Positions 44,110 to 52,216 of a DNA stretch of 64,000 nucleotides are shown piece by piece. Where the stretch lies: assembly GCA_019359695.1 (NCBI GenBank), contig JAHHGV010000029.1, forward strand, positions 1-64,000. The letters are read 5' to 3'. Origin of the DNA: Brasilonema angustatum HA4187-MV1 (GTDB taxonomy: Bacteria > Cyanobacteriota > Cyanobacteriia > Cyanobacteriales > Nostocaceae). The first letter of the stretch is position 1, and each line of letters starts with the position of its first letter. The position numbers and the translations under genes are program-made. The notes under the pieces were generated by a model, which saw only the letters and a program-made list of their open reading frames with translations, was not told the DNA's origin and made no database searches.

Positions 44110-44361
44110 CTATACCTTCAGGGAGCGGCTCATAATGCTCATGACCTCTCCCGGATTAGGGGTTGGTACCAGGGGACTCCACGCCACAGCATCAGCATAA
44201 CCAATGAGTTGCAAGTAGTGAATTGTACTTTTCACAGCTTTGGGCGAACCAATCAGCATATGTTTGATGGGTTCTCTGTCTGGGGGTAGGTTTTCACCAG
44301 CTTGGTTAGGAATGGGTGTACTGGGGCTGTCAGCACTGGATAGAAAGCTTTGGATCATCAT
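44110..44361 (-). CDS. Small conserved cyanobacterial protein
   Basis: 83 residues; the core HMLIGSPKAVKSTIHYLQLIGYADAVAWSPLVP is a peptide I recognise as recurring in cyanobacteria, without known function. AGGTGA precedes ATG 44361. No enzymatic motif. A perfect 15-bp dyad lies 49-87 bp upstream of the start. Confidence 0.7.
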   Translation of the reverse strand: MMIQSFLSSADSPSTPIPNQAGENLPPDREPIKHMLIGSPKAVKSTIHYLQLIGYADAVAWSPLVPTPNPGEVMSIMSRSLKV

Positions 44362-44409
44362 AGTTCACCTGTGTTGAGCGGGAATAACTGTAAACAAAAT
44401 AAAGCCACT

Positions 44410-44448
44410 GTTGTCACTGGTGCAACTAAATAATGCACCAGTGACAAC
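44410..44448. repeat. Perfect 15-bp inverted repeat
   Basis: GTTGTCACTGGTGCA (44410-44424) and TGCACCAGTGACAAC (44434-44448) are exact complements around a 9-base loop. It is upstream of the leftward 44361 gene and has no T-run, so an operator or an RNA leader hairpin is more likely than a terminator. Confidence 0.85.
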
Positions 44449-44526
44449 TAATCGTTACATTTTGTATCGTGTCGAATTTGCCGCAAAAAATTGGGCAGGC
44501 TTCATACCCCACGAATTAATTAGGGC

Positions 44527-45612
44527 TGTGATTCGTTGGTCGAAATGAATAAAAATATTCAGGGATGACCGCAAGAAAAAAAAGAAAGGAGTAATCCTAA
44601 CTGAACCTTGACAACTTGACAACCATGAGGGTGACTCAAATTATTATGAGAAGTCCCTTCCCGCAGGTGCAGCGGTGACAGCGAGTCCCCCACACTTGAG
44701 AGTAGCAACCTCAAGTGACCATTGTAACGGGGAATCATGGCGGTATCTGGAAGCCGAATCTGGAAACCCGTCTAGCAAGAACCCATGAGTAAAGGCAACG
44801 CCCTTGAAGATGCGCTTGAACCATCGTGAAAATCAACCAGCTTAAAGGCTAACTCGAAAAGGGAAAGCAGGATTTAAGGCAATGCCTGAAAACTGTTGAG
44901 GCTGGAGCCAAAAGGCAAAGGATATGGAGTTGGCGGTTCCCGTGCCGACCAACAAGCACTTCCCATAAACCCGGTGGACAGCATCACTCTAAAGGTTATA
45001 ACCAATGGTTGTCAGGAACGAAGTAACCCCCTTAATGCTCTCAGTTGGTCGATACTGAGTAGGTGCTAACCGTATGCATTGAGGGAGAGGGATTGAGTCA
45101 GAAGCCAACGCTCTGTTGTAATGACACAGATATGCTGACGGACTCACGGGGAAGGATGGGTCTTTTCCAGTAGGAAAGAAGGTAAAAAGATGCGCCTTAT
45201 TAAGCACTCTGAAACACCGATTGTTAGACACATAAAAGTGCGAGGGGAATGCAGCCCTTATGACGGAGATTGGATATATTGGAGTACCAGAATGGGAATG
45301 CATCCAGAAGCGACAACAAGGGTATCAAAACTCTTGAAAAAGCAAAAAGGTAAATGCGCCCATTGCGAATTGTTCTTTAAAAATGGAGATTTACTGGAGA
45401 TAGACCACAAAAAACCGCGTGCAAAAGGCGGAAAAAATACCCAAGATAATCTCCAATTACTCCATCGACATTGCCACGATACAAAAACAGCTAATGATGA
45501 TAAAGCTGTCAGAGGTACTAATGAAAATAGCCAAATCATTGAGGAGCCGTGTGAGGTGAAAATCTCACGCACGGTTTTGTAGCCGAGACAGGGGGGCGAC
45601 TCCCTGATCTTA
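44527..45612 (+). mobile_element. Group II intron lacking its reverse-transcriptase region
   Basis: Domain V is clear at 45544-45578: GAGCCGTGTGAG, then GTGAAAATCTCAC, then GCACGGTTTT. A domain VI-like hairpin with a bulged A (CAGGG/CCCTG-A-TCT) follows at 45585-45611. Upstream, a long RNA-like stretch (GGTCG...TGACCGCAAG; AGGAACGAAGTAACCCCC) fits domains I to III of cyanobacterial introns. The 5' end near GTGATTCG (44527) and the 3' end near 45612 are estimates. The domain IV frame keeps only the HNH part, so any splicing or mobility would need a maturase from elsewhere. Confidence 0.78.
45190..45582 (+). CDS. Intron-encoded HNH domain (RT-less maturase remnant)
   Basis: 130 residues. The start TPIVRHIKVRGECSPYDGDWIYWSTRMG is the end of the maturase/DNA-binding region. 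The rest is the HNH endonuclease: KGKCAHCELFF, LLEIDHKKPRAKGGKNTQDN, LLHRHCHD. The C-terminus EEPCEVKISRTVL overlaps domain V, as in full-length intron proteins. The RT domains are absent and a new ATG (45190) with a GGAAAGAAGG stretch upstream opens the frame. A deletion derivative is the simplest explanation. Confidence 0.82.
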   Translation: MRLIKHSETPIVRHIKVRGECSPYDGDWIYWSTRMGMHPEATTRVSKLLKKQKGKCAHCELFFKNGDLLEIDHKKPRAKGGKNTQDNLQLLHRHCHDTKTANDDKAVRGTNENSQIIEEPCEVKISRTVL

Positions 45613-45660
45613 GGCAGCGGTGACACGATCAACCAAAAAAGCCTGCCCAATTTTTCAGGA

Positions 45661-45987
45661 TTAGGCTCCGTGTTTGCGATTGCGTTTTCTCGCCCAGATT
45701 TCTCTGAGGTGAGCAGGTTCGTTTTCAAATTGAGTCCAGAGTGCGTGAATCTCTGCCAAGCGGCGTTTGTCAGCCTCAGTTGGTTCTCTGCGATGTAAGC
45801 CGCTTGAAAACCAATGAGCTACCGTGCTTTTAGAGCGTCCGCACAATTCGGCAAGTTCTTCATAACTCACTGACCAGTGTTTCAGGAACTCTTCGGGTTC
45901 CATCTTTTCAGCAACCTTAGCCTTATAAACCTCAAACAGTTCCCAGTGTCTTCTAGTAGGCGTTTTAGCTGCAATCATCTCGACCAC
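45661..45987 (-). CDS. Helix-turn-helix protein
   Basis: 108 residues. FLKHWSVSYEELAELCGRSKSTVAHWFSSG is a classic helix-turn-helix segment (about 34-63). The C-terminus is basic (EIWARKRNRKHG). It is a small DNA-binding protein, probably a local repressor or a plasmid/phage-type regulator. Confidence 0.72.
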   Translation of the reverse strand: MVEMIAAKTPTRRHWELFEVYKAKVAEKMEPEEFLKHWSVSYEELAELCGRSKSTVAHWFSSGLHRREPTEADKRRLAEIHALWTQFENEPAHLREIWARKRNRKHGA

Positions 45988-46042
45988 TCCAACGATGCAC
46001 GGGTGACAACATCTTGAGTGATCATACTGGAAAAAATTGATC

Positions 46043-46149
46043 CTTACGACGCTAGATCCAAAAATGCTAGCTACGGCTAGACCGATGCCCTATCTATAGC
46101 AATCCTATTCAGAACTTACGACGCTAGATCCAAAAATGCTAGCTGCGGC
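46043..46149. repeat. Repeat pair A: two 35-bp copies, 72-bp period
   Basis: CTTACGACGCTAGATCCAAA plus 15 more bases at 46043-46077 recurs at 46115-46149 with one change. A GCTAG/CTAGC dyad lies within each copy. The 37-bp middle is unique. No cas genes are in the window. Confidence 0.85.
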
Positions 46150-46179
46150 ACTATACTCTGAAGTAGCCAAACAAGATAG

Positions 46180-46290
46180 GACAGAACTGCTGCAAAAGGT
46201 AATGCTGTTGAAACTTTTGTTTGATCTTTGACATAACAAACCCAGGAACCATCTGACAGAACTGCTGCAAAAGGTAATGCTGTTGAAACT
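46180..46290. repeat. Repeat pair B: two 36-bp copies, 75-bp period
   Basis: GACAGAACTGCTGCAAAAGG plus 16 more bases occurs at 46180-46215 and 46255-46290, identical, with a 39-bp unique middle. Read on the bottom strand each copy begins AGTTTCAACAGC, which resembles the GTTTCAAC start of some CRISPR repeats, but two copies cannot prove an array. Confidence 0.85.
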
Positions 46291-46583
46291 CTGGCAAATT
46301 ATTTACGGCGCTTCTACGCAAAATGGGATTGAAGTCTATCACTGATGACCATCAAAACATAGCTTGTTAGGGTAGCTGATTTTTACTGGTCTTTTTGACC
46401 AGGCTGAACAATATACACGACGCGATACGCGCTCGTCCCTTTGGGACACGCGCAAGGGACGCGTCAAGCTAGAGGCTTATCGCCATGCGGGGCGGCTCCA
46501 GAGGAGTATCGCATTCGTGGCGAGCACTACGAATGCGATTGCAAAGAAGCAACAGACGCCTTCACGCGTATCGTTCACCACCT

Positions 46584-47945
46584 TTATCTCCCCATTTCCA
46601 TGCCTACTGATTGTTTCTGCAATTGCCCAGAGCGCTCTGCTCTTAGCTGCTGCACAACCGCATAACGTGCCTGAAAGTCCTTAACCTGCTCCCTTGTGAA
46701 CGGCTTTTCCACTTTATCACCGTAAGCCTTCATCTGGAGGTTGCCTTCAATATCTCGAACTTGCAAATGTTTGGCAGATTCAATAATTTGTATACCTGCC
46801 TTCTCGGAAATAAAAGCGCGACCTTGCATTTTCTCAATCTTTGCATTCTCTTTAGTGCCACCCACCCACGTCTCAATTGGCACCTTCCCTTCTTTACCGT
46901 ACACATTTACCATGTCACGTAAAGGAGCAAGACTGTCCCGCGTCAGTTGCTTGCGCTCAATGTAATCAAAGTTGTCCAAATCTTTGGTCAACAGACGGTT
47001 ATGAGTCACTTCGTTTCCTTTTGCCTTGAAAACTCCATCAGGGCGGTAACTCTGCTCAATCTTTCCTGTATCGTGTCGCAGAAACGTTTGATTCGATTTG
47101 TCGATTGATAAATCACCCGTCGCCTCATTCTGGGTAATAGTATAGCCAGTTACTGTCGCTGTCCTGACACCAGGGACAAGTTCTTTACCTTTTTGTTGGA
47201 GTGCCTTATGAGCAACCTGGATCACAAACTGCTCCGCTTTTTGAACTGCACCATCCCGTTCTGAACGCAGATTTTCTGGTACTGGAGCTTTACTTACCGC
47301 CAAATCCTGAATTGCCTCAACTGAGACTGAACCAGAGTAGACACCTTGCTTCTCCTCAATTTTGGACATCTGGAACCACTGCCAATTTTTCGAGTTCTCC
47401 TCTCGTTGAAGTTGAGCTTGCTGCTCCTTGTGTTCGATAAATTGTTTGGTGGAGGCACGAACATGACTTTCTTCTCTTAATTGAGATGCTTCTACTTCCT
47501 TTTTTATTACCTCAAAAGGAGTTATGGACTCGAATGCCACGACTGCACTTTTCTCTTGGGAAACAACCTCCACTCCCTCTATTTGTGCTGGCTGTAAATT
47601 TGTGATTTCTGGTTCAATTAATTTACTCGAAAGGACTTGACCTTTCTCAAATCTAAACATTTCTTGGTCGTTCTTTTCAATTACAATCGCCTGTTTAATA
47701 TTGGACGGTTCACCCTTTTGTCCAAGTGCAGGAGTATCCATATCAATTGCTGAGCGCAGCACTCCTACACGAGTATCTGTGAGCTTACTCATCTCTGGTT
47801 CCTGTCCAACAATACCCTCATAAACTGAGTTTTTACCCATCTGGATATTAATCTTCTCTCCAGATTTAGCATCCATTCGGCTTGCCAACTCTTTAATAAA
47901 ATTATGGGTTTGCTCTATCGATAAAAGCGCTCTTGTTGCAGCCAT
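46584..47945 (-). CDS. Hypothetical plasmid protein
   Basis: 453 residues from ATG 47945, preceded by GGAG. The N-terminal third is polar; the C-terminal half has the block TATVTGYTITQNEATGDLSIDKSNQ and several FKAKGNEVTHNRLL-like turns. There is no known catalytic motif or membrane helix. It looks like a protein that accompanies mobilisation genes on cyanobacterial plasmids, but that is an impression, not a match I can name. Confidence 0.6.
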   Translation of the reverse strand: MAATRALLSIEQTHNFIKELASRMDAKSGEKINIQMGKNSVYEGIVGQEPEMSKLTDTRVGVLRSAIDMDTPALGQKGEPSNIKQAIVIEKNDQEMFRFEKGQVLSSKLIEPEITNLQPAQIEGVEVVSQEKSAVVAFESITPFEVIKKEVEASQLREESHVRASTKQFIEHKEQQAQLQREENSKNWQWFQMSKIEEKQGVYSGSVSVEAIQDLAVSKAPVPENLRSERDGAVQKAEQFVIQVAHKALQQKGKELVPGVRTATVTGYTITQNEATGDLSIDKSNQTFLRHDTGKIEQSYRPDGVFKAKGNEVTHNRLLTKDLDNFDYIERKQLTRDSLAPLRDMVNVYGKEGKVPIETWVGGTKENAKIEKMQGRAFISEKAGIQIIESAKHLQVRDIEGNLQMKAYGDKVEKPFTREQVKDFQARYAVVQQLRAERSGQLQKQSVGMEMGR

Positions 47946-47995
47946 ATGTCACTCCTACATGAAATATTTTTAGGGACTGTAAATTGTCTTGGTGC

Positions 47996-48367
47996 TTACG
48001 CAGTCGCTTCAAAATCAACCAGCCATAATTCGTGACCGGAAATCTTTTCAATACGATTGAGAACTTCCACACCTTGCACTAAAATTAGCCCTGGTTCACC
48101 ATCTACCTCAATTTCCACTACTTCAGGACGTGCAGTAGCTGTCAATAACAAATTGGGTATTGCATCAACTTGACCGTTGGATTTCCAACCAGCAACCCAG
48201 CAATCGTCAAAGTAAACATTGACTTGTTGAGGATGGTACGAAGTTTCAAACTTAGAAAAGTCCCGATAAGTGTCAACAGATTCTCTTATTGAGGGATAGT
48301 CTTTTAAAACTTCCTGCACAACTTCGGGAAACAAATTATCTGCGGTAATGAGTAGATTTTTATTCAT
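47996..48367 (-). CDS. Hypothetical protein
   Basis: 123 residues from ATG 48367 with GGGAG upstream. It is mixed alpha/beta (NLLITADNLFPEVVQEVL, VNVYFDDCWVAGW, VEIEVDGEPGLILVQGVEVL). No family is recognised. It precedes the 453-residue gene by 50 bp and is probably co-transcribed. Confidence 0.58.
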   Translation of the reverse strand: MNKNLLITADNLFPEVVQEVLKDYPSIRESVDTYRDFSKFETSYHPQQVNVYFDDCWVAGWKSNGQVDAIPNLLLTATARPEVVEIEVDGEPGLILVQGVEVLNRIEKISGHELWLVDFEATA

Positions 48368-48555
48368 TATTTAACTCCCAGTAACTAATGGTTTCCAACT
48401 TCTGAACTGTTATTCAGTTACGAATTATTTACATCCAGACTGCTTCTATCAAAGAATTAGCTAGCCCGAAATGTTATAATTATTAAAATAATGGACTACA
48501 GAAAACATACAGGTCTGCCACAAGTCAGCACCAAATTAACATCTACCTTTTGACG

Positions 48556-48666
48556 TATTAGACATTCAAAAATTTAGACACGACAAATAAGGTTGAGGAT
48601 TTCGCCGGGGAATGTGATCTGAACCTTTCATTATTAGACATTCAAAAATTTAGACACGACAAATAA
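48556..48666. repeat. Repeat pair C: two identical 35-bp copies, 76-bp period
   Basis: TATTAGACATTCAAAAATTT plus 15 more bases (ending CGACAAATAA) occurs at 48556-48590 and 48632-48666, identical, with a 41-bp unique middle. Each copy contains two TTAGACA boxes. The surrounding 48368-48835 gap has no gene. It may be iterons or an oriT/attachment element. Confidence 0.85.
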
Positions 48667-48835
48667 CCTAGGGCAAACGCATCTTGTCAATAAGAAGAAA
48701 TGAATCTTAATAAGCTCTCAAATAATCGCATTAAGACGTGCTTATTGAGAAGGTTTTCGGCGTTCGCTTTGACACGCGCGAAAATAAATTAAACGACCAA
48801 TTATTTTTGCAGGAATGCATCAACCCAGGTTTGTG

Positions 48836-49903
48836 TCAAGAGTAATTTAGATGCGTTCGCCCTGACAAATAACCTTCGCGGACACGAGCCTTCCTCATTC
48901 GTAATGCTTGCCGATAAGTCCACATCGGTGTTGCTTTGAGGTTGGGAATATTAGCAAACTGTTTGTCAAACCGCTTTAATCCTGTGATAGAGCGAATAAC
49001 CTTAGCAATGGTTTTGCAGCAGGAATCAGGATACAGAACAATTTGTGCTTCACTAAACCGAATAACTATCCAATTTCCCTCGATAAAATACTGATTCCGA
49101 ATCATATCGTTGGGCTGGTCAACACAATGAGTGGGTTTTTTAGATTTATAATCATAAGGCTCGTCAATTTCAACATCAATCGATAATCCAATCTCTTCAA
49201 AAATGATTGCAAAGTCAGTGCTGTAGGCGTATTCTTTACCATTAATTGTGACAGGGAATTTAAGTTGAGTTTGTACGCGTAGACAGCAAAAGTGCTGCTC
49301 TAAAACCGCCTTGAATTTCCGCTCACTCGCACCAACCGGAGCATCGCTTACCCCCACAGGTTGTCTTACTTTTTGGTAAAGCTTGAGTTTAAGTTGTTTG
49401 AGTCGATGGAGTTTTTGATTCTTATCATTTAGCGGTAAACTCTCTTTTTTTTGAAGATGACTGAAGCTTTCAGGTAATGTTGATTGAATGAATTTCTGTC
49501 CCTTTTGAGTCAAATGACTGTTAGGGACTTGACCGACTTGAGAATGAAAAACTAACCACAGTAGTATCGCTCCTCCCAACCCAAAAATAATTAGCACGAG
49601 CCATCCGTAATCACCAAAAATTCCTAAAATTACAAATCCTTTAATGACAGCCAATAACAAAATGATGCCAGGAAGTAATACCAGGGCGTGACGCACCTTT
49701 GTCCATGCTGGGATGGTCACAAATCCATCAATAAATTTATACAATTGCTTCCACAAATGTTGTGAATTGGGTTTGTCAGCAACTTGTAGGAATTGCTCTT
49801 TTATTTGAACCCTATCCCCTACGTTGAAGTCACACGTTTCCCCTTGCTCCGACATAAAATTAAGCAATAGCGCAGGGTACAAAACATAGGGATAGCTACT
49901 CAT
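48836..49903 (-). CDS. Membrane protein with DUF559/Vsr-like nuclease domain
   Basis: 355 residues from ATG 49903 (a TTG at 49912 is possible, which would overlap the upstream stop). Two hydrophobic helices lie at about 68-110 (ALVLLPGIILLLAVIKGFVI and WLVLIIFGLGGAILLWLVF). The C-terminal part (about 215-320) has YSTDFAIIFEEIGLSIDVEID and YFIEGNWIVIRFSE, the DUF559/Vsr-type restriction-nuclease fold, with Asp and Glu-x-Asp in place. Its operon neighbours are segregation-type ATPases, so it may process plasmid DNA at the membrane (inference). Confidence 0.7.
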   Translation of the reverse strand: MSSYPYVLYPALLLNFMSEQGETCDFNVGDRVQIKEQFLQVADKPNSQHLWKQLYKFIDGFVTIPAWTKVRHALVLLPGIILLLAVIKGFVILGIFGDYGWLVLIIFGLGGAILLWLVFHSQVGQVPNSHLTQKGQKFIQSTLPESFSHLQKKESLPLNDKNQKLHRLKQLKLKLYQKVRQPVGVSDAPVGASERKFKAVLEQHFCCLRVQTQLKFPVTINGKEYAYSTDFAIIFEEIGLSIDVEIDEPYDYKSKKPTHCVDQPNDMIRNQYFIEGNWIVIRFSEAQIVLYPDSCCKTIAKVIRSITGLKRFDKQFANIPNLKATPMWTYRQALRMRKARVREGYLSGRTHLNYS

Positions 49904-49908
49904 ATGCG

Positions 49909-50592
49909 TCAATTCACAAACTTGCGCTCATTGGGAGGAACTGTCCATAGAATGCAAAACCCTGAAGATGCTTTCCTACTCCCTTGAGTCAGTGTCACCT
50001 TTAAACTTTGAGCGTCCTTCTGACACTCAAAGTTGTCCAAGTATCCAGCATTCCATTTCATCAGGTTACGGGCAAACTCACCTTCATTTGACTCTGCCCA
50101 ACGCAACGCCTCCAGTTGATTTATGGTGAGACGCTGCGGTTTGGAAAGTCCACCCTCTAACCAAGGAGGAATGCTCATACCAAGAATAATCCCCAAACCC
50201 AATATTGCTATGACAAGTCCTGTAGCGGGGACAATGGAGGTGAACAAGCGTTGTGCTTCTTGTTGTTCTGCTTTTTTTATTAAGTCAGCAACAGCACGAG
50301 CGATCGCTAACTTCTGACGTTCAATTGTTGCAGATTCAACCAACTCCAAATTCCGCGATATCTCTTTACTCCAGTTCTTAAACAATTGCTCTAGAGTATC
50401 TGGCGCATCTTCTAGCAGAACCTCCAACCTGCCCGTTGCTACCAGAACCAAAAACAACGGATCATCAGGCGTTAACCCAGATTTATCCACATAATCCCAA
50501 ACTCGTTTTTTAAACTCCTCGCTCTTCCCCACCAAGGCTACAGCTAATAACTCATCTATTGCAGTTACCTTTTTTTCACTTGTGCCATTCAT
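49909..50592 (-). CDS. Hypothetical membrane protein
   Basis: 227 residues. One hydrophobic helix at about 120-145 (VPATGLVIAILGLGIILGMSI) separates a helical N-terminus (SATIERQKLAIARAVADLIKKAEQQEAQ) from a C-terminal soluble domain with a Trp-rich core. It overlaps the ParA-like gene by ATGA and is followed closely by the nuclease-like membrane protein. No family is recognised. Confidence 0.6.
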   Translation of the reverse strand: MNGTSEKKVTAIDELLAVALVGKSEEFKKRVWDYVDKSGLTPDDPLFLVLVATGRLEVLLEDAPDTLEQLFKNWSKEISRNLELVESATIERQKLAIARAVADLIKKAEQQEAQRLFTSIVPATGLVIAILGLGIILGMSIPPWLEGGLSKPQRLTINQLEALRWAESNEGEFARNLMKWNAGYLDNFECQKDAQSLKVTLTQGSRKASSGFCILWTVPPNERKFVN

Positions 50593-51737
50593 TGTACCAA
50601 CCCTGTACCTTCAAATGTCTTATACGCCTCCTTCAAAAAGTTTTTGACTTTCTGTTTAGAAACAACGCCAAAATCCGAGTGACTGCAAGCTGATTCAAAC
50701 TTGATTTGCAGCCTATCTACCATATTCTTTTCCCAATGAGCCAGCTTGGGAAAGTCCATCACCACAAAGTCATACTTGTTTTTGTTATCTTTGTATTGAT
50801 CCAAATTCTCTATATAACTCCATTCATCACACAAACCTTTATTTCTCACGAAAACATGAGTCAGACGATTCTCAAAGTGTTCCACAGATTGTAAGAAAAA
50901 CTGCACTGAGTCATGTCCTCCCGTACACACGAACCACTTCACAAATCTAATTGCGTTTTGTTTACCCAAATCAATCAATCCATTATCGTCAATCCAATTT
51001 GTTACTTTTTCATACACTTGAGCCGGTAAATTTACCAAAACTGACTTCTTTAATGCCAACTCAAAAATCTGATCTGCCTCTTTGTATTTTTTTTCATCAT
51101 CACTGAAAAATGCCTCAATGCATCCTGGATAAATCTTTGAGATATCCTTGTTGGAAGGGTCAGCATCCACAAGAGCAAAATTCAATCCTTTGTACTGACA
51201 ATACTCAATAAATGCTCTTGAAACAAAACTCTTACCTGCCCCACCTTTTTCACCATCTACTAAGTGAATTGTATGTGTTTCTAACGTTTGACATGTGGTA
51301 TTTATGGCTTCTAATCTCCTACCTTCTTGATTGCTAATTTCATCATTCTTATCGGCAGTTGCATCACCTTTAAGAGACGGAGGATTCTCTTTTATAACAA
51401 CTGACAGGGTAAGAGTTTTATCAGGACTACTTTTTCTATCTTCCTCAAGCTCGGAATTTTGTCCTGCTGTATTTGAAGCATCCGTGTTTGAGGCATTTGC
51501 AACATTTGATTCTTCCAGCGCCAAATCACTATCAACATGAACTGTTACGATTTGAGCATCATTGTTTTCTGCTGCTTGCAATTCTGATTCCAATTCGCCT
51601 TCTGAACAGTCAACTTCCTTTGATTCGCTTCCAACTGAAGATGGTGGTTTGGGTGTTTTGCGGGGTCGTCCAGGTCCACGCTTTGTTGGTTCAGTTGGAG
51701 TTTGTGTCTTCAAGTTTTGCATGTCTGTTGTTGTCAT
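50589..51737 (-). CDS. AT-hook ParA-like ATPase
   Basis: 382 residues. An N-terminal AT-hook-type motif RGPGRPRK (20-27) is followed by an acidic disordered region (about 35-150). Then comes a MinD/ParA ATPase with deviant Walker A EKGGAGKS (163-170) and ALVDADPSN. The C-terminal part is unlike ParA proper. A strong GGAGG precedes ATG 51737. With the actin-like ATPase upstream it forms a mixed segregation operon. Confidence 0.78.
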   Translation of the reverse strand: MTTTDMQNLKTQTPTEPTKRGPGRPRKTPKPPSSVGSESKEVDCSEGELESELQAAENNDAQIVTVHVDSDLALEESNVANASNTDASNTAGQNSELEEDRKSSPDKTLTLSVVIKENPPSLKGDATADKNDEISNQEGRRLEAINTTCQTLETHTIHLVDGEKGGAGKSFVSRAFIEYCQYKGLNFALVDADPSNKDISKIYPGCIEAFFSDDEKKYKEADQIFELALKKSVLVNLPAQVYEKVTNWIDDNGLIDLGKQNAIRFVKWFVCTGGHDSVQFFLQSVEHFENRLTHVFVRNKGLCDEWSYIENLDQYKDNKNKYDFVVMDFPKLAHWEKNMVDRLQIKFESACSHSDFGVVSKQKVKNFLKEAYKTFEGTGLVQ

Positions 51738-51793
51738 AAAAATCCTCCGGAAAGTTTGGAAACCATGAACTTATATAGCTCAAAAGTTTTTTC

Positions 51794-52216
51794 TTACCAC
51801 CCAGCTAGCCCTGAATCATCAAAATCGCCATCACCTGCAGCAGCAGATAGTTGCGATGCAGTTATTGGAACGCTTGACTGAATTTCCTTCAACGGAGTCG
51901 GCTGCTTTAGAAGCGCTAACGATGATGAACAGTGGTAAGCTCTTGGAGGTAACTCTAAACCCACTGCTACACACAAATTGTCTGCCTGTCGCAGCAGCGC
52001 ATCTACACAACCTTGCGCTATCCGTTGTTTGTCCGCTTCCTCGTGATTGGGAGAATGTGCGATCGCCATTGGCAACCAAAACGAACGCAGTGCCGTTAGC
52101 ATCACTTCTGTCACCGATAAAGCAGGATGCTGCTTGATGTATTTGAGCAACGCTTTATCTAACTCATTATTTGGCTGATACCGCCAACGGAAATTTGCCT
52201 GAGTCTTAGACGGCAT
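51794..52216 (-). CDS. RHH-like small protein, possible ParR of the second actin-like pair
   Basis: 140 residues. The N-terminus ANFRWRYQPNNELDKALLKYI is a strand followed by a helix, then SVTEVMLTALRSFWLPMA, a ribbon-helix-helix-like order. The tail is disordered. AAGGAGG lies upstream of ATG 52216. It overlaps the actin-like gene by 11 bp. Confidence 0.62.
   Translation of the reverse strand: MPSKTQANFRWRYQPNNELDKALLKYIKQHPALSVTEVMLTALRSFWLPMAIAHSPNHEEADKQRIAQGCVDALLRQADNLCVAVGLELPPRAYHCSSSLALLKQPTPLKEIQSSVPITASQLSAAAGDGDFDDSGLAGW

Larger units (their letters stand above)
44486..45655. repeat. 17-bp inverted repeat flanking the intron
   Basis: AAAAATTGGGCAGGCTT (44486-44502) and AAGCCTGCCCAATTTTT (45639-45655) are exact complements. 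With the intron removed they would be only about 50 bases apart, forming one hairpin. The left arm resembles the 33971 stem (GAAAAATTGGGT). Confidence 0.75.

Noticed and set aside
44989-45728. Several leftward open frames across the intron
   Set aside because: They are antisense to intron RNA domains and to the HNH frame, and show no recognisable domain.
46151-46342. Leftward open frame with an internal peptide repeat
   Set aside because: The peptide repeat FQQHYLLQQFC is simply repeat pair B read in one frame; no ribosome binding site.
46043-48666. Annotating repeat pairs A, B and C as CRISPR arrays
   Set aside because: Only two copies each, three different sequences and no cas genes in the window; kept as repeats and as a finding.
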